From NCBI RefSeq assembly GCF_017355405.1, contig NZ_CP061177.1, positions 930,001 to 994,000 on the forward strand: a DNA stretch of 64,000 nt, given 5' to 3'. Source of the DNA: Roseomonas haemaphysalidis (GTDB taxonomy: Bacteria > Pseudomonadota > Alphaproteobacteria > Acetobacterales > Acetobacteraceae). This document shows, piece by piece, positions 60,403 through 64,000 of the stretch. Positions within the stretch are counted from its first letter, which is position 1. Each line of letters starts with the position of its first letter. Below the pieces are notes generated by a model, which was not told the DNA's origin, ran no database searches, and was given only the letters and a program-made list of their open reading frames with translations. A program made the translations under genes and the position numbers.

Positions 60403-61118
60403 GCGCGGCGCTCCTGCCAGGCGGCCAGCGCGGCGCCGGACAGGGCGCCGCCCAGCAGCGGCACCGGCTGCGGCAGGCCGAGGCGGGCGGCGGCCAAGGC
60501 CACGCCGGCGGCCAGCAGCCAGGGCCACAGCTCGCGCCGGCCACGCCACAGTGGCACCAGCAGGGCGCAGAAGGTGGCGGTGGCGGCGAAAAACAGCGGG
60601 CTGCCCGCCGGCAGCCGCACCAGCCCGCCGAACACGTGGCCCAGCGTCGCGACCAGCACCCAGGCGAGCCACAGCACCACGCCGATGCCCAGCAGAAAGC
60701 CGCCGTCCCGCGCGCCCCCGCGCATGTCGGCCACGCCGAGCGCGAAGGAATGGTCCACGATGGTGCCGGCCGCCAGCCAGCGCCGCCAGCCGCGCATGCG
60801 GTCCAGCACCGGCGCCAGCGCGGCGCCCATCGGCACCATCCGCACGTTCACGGCGAAGGTGGCGAGGGCGGCGGCCAGCAATGGCGCCGGGTCGGCCCAG
60901 AGCTGCATGGTCAATAGCTGGGCGGTGCCGGCATACACCGCGGCGGACATCAGCAGCGTCTCGAACAGCGTGAGGCCCTGGCCCTGGGACACCACGCCCA
61001 CCACCAGCCCGAAGGGGGCGAGGCCGAGCATCAGCGGCAGGGCCGCGCGCAGCCCGCGCCGGAAGCCGGTCATGCTGAAGCCGTCGGGCGGCTTCAGGGG
61101 GTCGGGCGGCTCATCCAC
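60399..61118 (-). CDS. azlC: AzlC-family branched-chain amino acid exporter subunit
   Basis: This 239-residue membrane protein has the AzlC/YgaZ signature: LPLMLGLAPFGLVVGVVSQG, SAAVYAGTAQLLTMQLW and NVRMVPMGAALAPVLDRMRG, then DHSFALGVADMRGG. It is the main subunit of the amino acid exporter with AzlD. Its start lies eight bases inside the recX 3' end, so the three genes are probably transcribed together. Confidence 0.92.
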   Translation of the reverse strand: MDEPPDPLKPPDGFSMTGFRRGLRAALPLMLGLAPFGLVVGVVSQGQGLTLFETLLMSAAVYAGTAQLLTMQLWADPAPLLAAALATFAVNVRMVPMGAALAPVLDRMRGWRRWLAAGTIVDHSFALGVADMRGGARDGGFLLGIGVVLWLAWVLVATLGHVFGGLVRLPAGSPLFFAATATFCALLVPLWRGRRELWPWLLAAGVALAAARLGLPQPVPLLGGALSGAALAAWQERRA

Positions 61119-61728
61119 GGCGGGCGGCCAGCAGGCGGTCGGTGGCTTCCTCGGGGTCGAGGTCCAGCGCGCGCTCGGCCAGATCGCGGGAAAAGCCGGC
61201 GCGGGCCAGGGCGGCCAGGGCCTTGAGGCGGGCCTCGGGGGTGGGCGGGTGCCCGGCCGCGAAGGGGCCGGCGCGGCGGCGCTTCAGGTGGCCCAGCGCG
61301 GCGTTCAGCTCGTCCACCTCCTCCAGCAGCGCGCCGGCGGTGCCGCCGTCGACGCCCTTGGCCGCCAGGTGGGCCGCGATGGCGCGGCGCGACCGGCCGG
61401 ATTGCGCCAGCCGGCGGGTGCGGGCGGCGGCGAAGGCCTCGTCGTCCACGGCGCCGACGCTGGCCAGCGCGCGCGCGACCTCGGCGGCGGCGGCGCGGCC
61501 GGCGCTGGCCAGCGGGGCGATGGTCTCGGCCAGCTGGCCTTCGCCCTCGGCCCGGCGGGCCCAGCGGTCCACGCGGCGCTCCAGCACGCGGCGCAACCCG
61601 GCCTCGGTGGTGCCGAAGCGGGCGAGATGCGCCAAAGCAGCCTCCCGCAGCCGGGACGCATCGGGCGGCTTGCCGGCGGGAATGTCCCGCCGGGGGCGGG
61701 AAGGCTTGCGGCCCGGTGGGGTGTCCAT
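61111..61728 (-). CDS. recX: RecX-family regulatory protein
   Basis: This 205-residue, Arg-rich helical protein has the RecX three-helix repeats: LREAALAHLARFGTTEAGLR, DDEAFAAARTRRLAQSGRSR and a third repeat ALARAGFSRDLAERALD. RecX binds and restrains RecA filaments. recA is not in the window. The first 22 residues are a basic Pro-rich extension. Confidence 0.88.
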   Translation of the reverse strand: MDTPPGRKPSRPRRDIPAGKPPDASRLREAALAHLARFGTTEAGLRRVLERRVDRWARRAEGEGQLAETIAPLASAGRAAAAEVARALASVGAVDDEAFAAARTRRLAQSGRSRRAIAAHLAAKGVDGGTAGALLEEVDELNAALGHLKRRRAGPFAAGHPPTPEARLKALAALARAGFSRDLAERALDLDPEEATDRLLAARRG

Positions 61729-61796
61729 GATGGCAGGCAGTTTGCCACGGGGGCGGGGGGCGGGAAAGCGGGGGCCGCCGGGTTCTGGACGATCTA

Positions 61797-61804
61797 TTCT
61801 AGAA
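61797..61804. promoter_or_regulatory. Palindrome TTCTAGAA upstream of the TetR gene
   Basis: TTCTAGAA lies 16 bases before the tetR ATG in the recX-tetR divergent gap, embedded in TATTC TAGAACG TGTATTCC where TATTC occurs twice. It may be an autoregulatory TetR operator. It is short, so chance cannot be excluded. Confidence 0.35.
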
Positions 61805-61820
61805 CGTGTATTCCATTTGC

Positions 61821-62423
61821 ATGGTCAGAACCGCCCGCTTCGCCGCCGGCCACTTCGTGGACGCCGCCACCGCCCTGGTGTCCGAGGGCGGCCCCGGCGC
61901 CGCGACCCTGCAGGCCATCGCCCGCCGCGTCGGCGCGCCCACCGGCTCGATCTATCATCGCTTCGAATCGCGCTCCGCCATCCTCGCCGCCGCCTGGAAC
62001 GCCGGCTACGGCGCGCTGGCGGCGGTGCTGGTGCCGCTGCTGCGGGCCGGCCGGCCGCGCGAGGCCGCGCTGGCGTTGTTGCCCTGGGTGGCCGAGGACG
62101 GGCACCGCGCCCGCTTCGTGCTGTTGCACGAGCCCGTCGCCTTGTTCGAGGACGCGCCGCCGCCCGAGGCGCTGCGCCGGGAGATGGAGCGGCTGGAAGA
62201 GGACATGGACCAGGCCTTCCGCGCCTGCGTCGCCCGTTGCGGCGACGGTGCCGTGCGGGACGAGGACCTCGCCCGCGCGCGCTTTCTGATCTTCGACGCG
62301 CCCATCGCCATTCTGCGCCCGCACCTGCTGCCGGGCGCCGCCGTGCCCGCCTTCGCGGGGCAGATGATCGCGGAACTGCATGCCGGGGTTCCCCTGGCCG
62401 GCGCCGGCCGGCAGGCGGCCTGA
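61821..62423 (+). CDS. TetR-family transcriptional regulator
   Basis: This 200-residue regulator has the TetR HTH: AATALVSEGGPGAATLQAIA, RRVGAPTGSIYHRFESRSAI, followed by a variable helical ligand domain. The ATG at 61821 is preferred over a GTG at 61806. It lies 21 bases before the methionine aminopeptidase gene on the same strand. The ligand is unknown. Confidence 0.9.
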   Translation: MVRTARFAAGHFVDAATALVSEGGPGAATLQAIARRVGAPTGSIYHRFESRSAILAAAWNAGYGALAAVLVPLLRAGRPREAALALLPWVAEDGHRARFVLLHEPVALFEDAPPPEALRREMERLEEDMDQAFRACVARCGDGAVRDEDLARARFLIFDAPIAILRPHLLPGAAVPAFAGQMIAELHAGVPLAGAGRQAA

Positions 62424-62444
62424 CGCTTCTTCTTCGGAACAGCC

Positions 62445-63245
62445 ATGAACGACACCAGGGCCGAACGCCGCATCACCCTGCACGCGCCGGAGGATTTCGC
62501 CGGCATGCGGGCGGCCGGGCGGCTGGCCGCCGCCACGCTCGACATGATCACGGCGCAGGTGCGGGCGGGCACCACCACGGCGGAGCTCGACCGCCTGTGC
62601 CACGCCTTTATCCTGCGGCAGGGCGGCGTGCCGGCCTCGCTGGGCTACCGCGGCTACGCGCATGCCACCTGCATCTCGCTCAACCACGTGGTTTGCCACG
62701 GCATCCCCGGGGGGCGGGTGCTGGCGGAAGGCGACATCCTGAACATCGACCTCGCGGTGATCCTGGACGGCTGGCACGGCGACAGCAGCCGCATGTATGC
62801 GGTCGGCCGCATCGGCACCCGCGCGGCGCGGCTGATCGCGGTGGCGCATGAGGCGATGATGCGCGGCATCGCGGCGGTGCGCCCGGGCGCGACGCTGGGC
62901 GACATCGGCTTCGCCATGCAGAGCCATGTGGAGGCCGCGCGCTTCGCCATGGTGCGGGACTTCTGCGGCCACGGCCTCGGACGCCGCTATCACGATGCGC
63001 CGGACGTGCTGAACCATGGCCAGCCGGGCCAGGGCCGCCGGCTGAGCGCCGGGATGTTCCTGACCATCGAGCCCATGGTGAACGCGGGCCGCGCGGAGGT
63101 GAAGGTGCTGGCCGACGGCTGGACCGCCGTCAGCCGCGACCGCAGCCTGTCCGCGCAGTTCGAGCACAGCATCGGCGTGACGGCGGAAGGCTGCGAGATC
63201 TTCACCCTGTCCCCCGCCGGGCTGTCCGGCCTGCCTGGCGGCTAG
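62445..63245 (+). CDS. map: Type I methionine aminopeptidase
   Basis: This 266-residue pita-bread enzyme has the five metal ligands of the family: Asp in NIDLAVILDGWHGDSSRMY (two), His in FCGHGLGRRYHDAPDV, Glu in FLTIEPMVN, and Glu in SAQFEHSIGVT. It removes the initiator Met from nascent proteins. Because it lies next to a TetR gene and away from ribosomal genes, it may be a second copy. The stop overlaps the convergent dsbD-like stop. Confidence 0.93.
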   Translation: MNDTRAERRITLHAPEDFAGMRAAGRLAAATLDMITAQVRAGTTTAELDRLCHAFILRQGGVPASLGYRGYAHATCISLNHVVCHGIPGGRVLAEGDILNIDLAVILDGWHGDSSRMYAVGRIGTRAARLIAVAHEAMMRGIAAVRPGATLGDIGFAMQSHVEAARFAMVRDFCGHGLGRRYHDAPDVLNHGQPGQGRRLSAGMFLTIEPMVNAGRAEVKVLADGWTAVSRDRSLSAQFEHSIGVTAEGCEIFTLSPAGLSGLPGG

Positions 63246-64000
63246 CCGTCGAGCGCCCGCAGCAGGATCGATTCGGTCAGCACCTGCGGCAGCACCACGG
63301 GCGCGCCGCCCCCCGCGGGGTAGAGCAGGTACAGCGGAACGCCTTCCCGCCCGTGCTCGCGCAGCAGGTTGCCGATGGCCGCGCCGCCGCGCGTCCAGTC
63401 GCCGGTCAGGGCCAGCACGTTGCGGCGGGCAAAGGCCGCCCGCACGACCTCGGTATCCAGCGCCACCCGCTCGTTGACCTTGCAGGTGATGCACCAGGCG
63501 GCGGTGAGGTTGACGAAGACCGGGCGGTTCTCCGCCCGGCCGGCGGCGACCCGCTCGGCCGACCAGGCCTCTTCCCCGGTGCGGGCGGCGGCGGCGGCGC
63601 TGCCGGCGGGCGGGGTGTCGCGCAGCAGGGCGGGCAGCAGCGCGGCGGCGCCCAGCAGCGCCAGGCCGCCGGCAAGGCGCCCCAGCCAGCGGCCCCGGCC
63701 GCGCGACAGCTGCGCGAGGCCCAGGGCCCAGGCCGCGAAGCCCACCGCCAGCCCGCCGGCCAGCGCCGCCGCCAGCGCGCCCGGCCCGGCCAGCTGCGCC
63801 AAGACCCACAGCAGCCACAGCGCGGCGCCGTACATGGGAAAGGCCAGCGCCTGCTTCAGCCGCTCCATCCAGGCGCCGGGGCGGGGCAGGCGGCGCGCCA
63901 GCCCGGGCAGCAGCGCCAGCACGCCATAGGGCGCCGCCATGCCCAGCCCCATGGCGCCGAACACCGCCAGGGTGGCGGCCGGCGGCATGGCCAGCGCGGC
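63242..64000 (-). CDS. DsbD/ScsB-like thiol:disulfide interchange protein, C-terminal part
   Basis: The frame runs off the right edge of the window; 253 residues are visible. It has several membrane segments (LAVFGAMGLGMAAPYGVLAL, AFPMYGAALWLLWVLAQ, AALLPALLRD) and a C-terminal thioredoxin-like domain with the redox motif WCITC in NLTAAWCITCKVNER. DsbD-type proteins carry electrons from cytoplasmic thioredoxin to periplasmic thiol partners. The N-terminal part lies outside the window. It ends tail-to-tail with map, overlapping by four bases. Confidence 0.88.
   Translation of the reverse strand, partial: AALAMPPAATLAVFGAMGLGMAAPYGVLALLPGLARRLPRPGAWMERLKQALAFPMYGAALWLLWVLAQLAGPGALAAALAGGLAVGFAAWALGLAQLSRGRGRWLGRLAGGLALLGAAALLPALLRDTPPAGSAAAAARTGEEAWSAERVAAGRAENRPVFVNLTAAWCITCKVNERVALDTEVVRAAFARRNVLALTGDWTRGGAAIGNLLREHGREGVPLYLLYPAGGGAPVVLPQVLTESILLRALDG

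Noticed and set aside
1-64000. tRNA, rRNA, riboswitch, insertion sequence or prophage
   Set aside because: No cloverleaf, rRNA motif, transposase or phage protein was recognised on either strand.

Overview
The window is strongly GC-rich, densely coding DNA from an aerobic, free-living alphaproteobacterium. The mix of orphan Bug-type and NMT1-type binding proteins, a uronate catabolic cluster, the alphaproteobacterial Tim44-like/MltA/SecB group, plant-type glutamate-cysteine ligase and the DUF3305/DUF3306 module suggests an Acetobacteraceae member of the Roseomonas type. That placement is inference from protein character. No rRNA, tRNA, CRISPR array, transposase or phage gene was seen.

Layout. 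0-6 kb: a LysR fragment, an NMT1/THI5-like binding protein, an SDR and a dihydroorotase-family amidohydrolase, cytochrome b561 and an acyl-CoA synthetase. 6-12 kb: a BLUF photoreceptor coupled to a GGDEF-EAL protein, a lipid kinase, a PAP2 phosphatase, an alpha/beta hydrolase and a polar amino-acid-type binding protein. 12-25.5 kb: sugar-acid catabolism, with a GntR regulator, UxuB, UxuA, DUF72, LysR/GalD-like tautomerase, a Bug protein, an idonate-type dehydrogenase, an MFS sugar-acid transporter, a 2-hydroxyacid dehydrogenase, MntR and a 2,5-dioxovalerate-type dehydrogenase. 25.6-32.5 kb: a microbial rhodopsin with its Brp/Blh retinal-forming enzyme, OhrR/Ohr, a two-component pair, an Xre regulator and a VOC protein. 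32.6-43.8 kb: a complete minus-strand chemotaxis operon (STAS-CheY-CheA-CheW-MCP-CheW-MCP-CheR-CheB) facing a divergent MCP-like protein. 44-50 kb: a multi-cluster ferredoxin and DUF4444-type ligase/DUF6505/DUF6352/DUF3305/DUF3306, a molybdoenzyme-type accessory module without its catalytic subunit. 50-64 kb: housekeeping genes (PhnA-like membrane protein, MltA, Tim44-like, histidine phosphatase, SecB, MurJ, methyltransferase, UbiA, RsmE, GshA, AzlCD, RecX, TetR, methionine aminopeptidase, DsbD-like).

Three things stand out. (1) The rhodopsin has the helix-C triad Asp72-Thr76-Gly83 instead of a carboxylic proton donor and a His at position 37 on helix B. This is the signature of the unusual proteobacterial proton pumps with a histidine-based donor, and the gene is translationally coupled to a retinal-forming dioxygenase gene. 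(2) Two families of intergenic hairpins follow most genes. One is a polarised double hairpin present in both orientations in five convergent gene gaps. The other is a pair of opposing hairpins that also occurs between co-directional genes. Some stop codons lie inside these elements. (3) The 3' halves of the two chemoreceptor genes are a 904-bp direct repeat with five differences, reaching into the start codon of the next gene.
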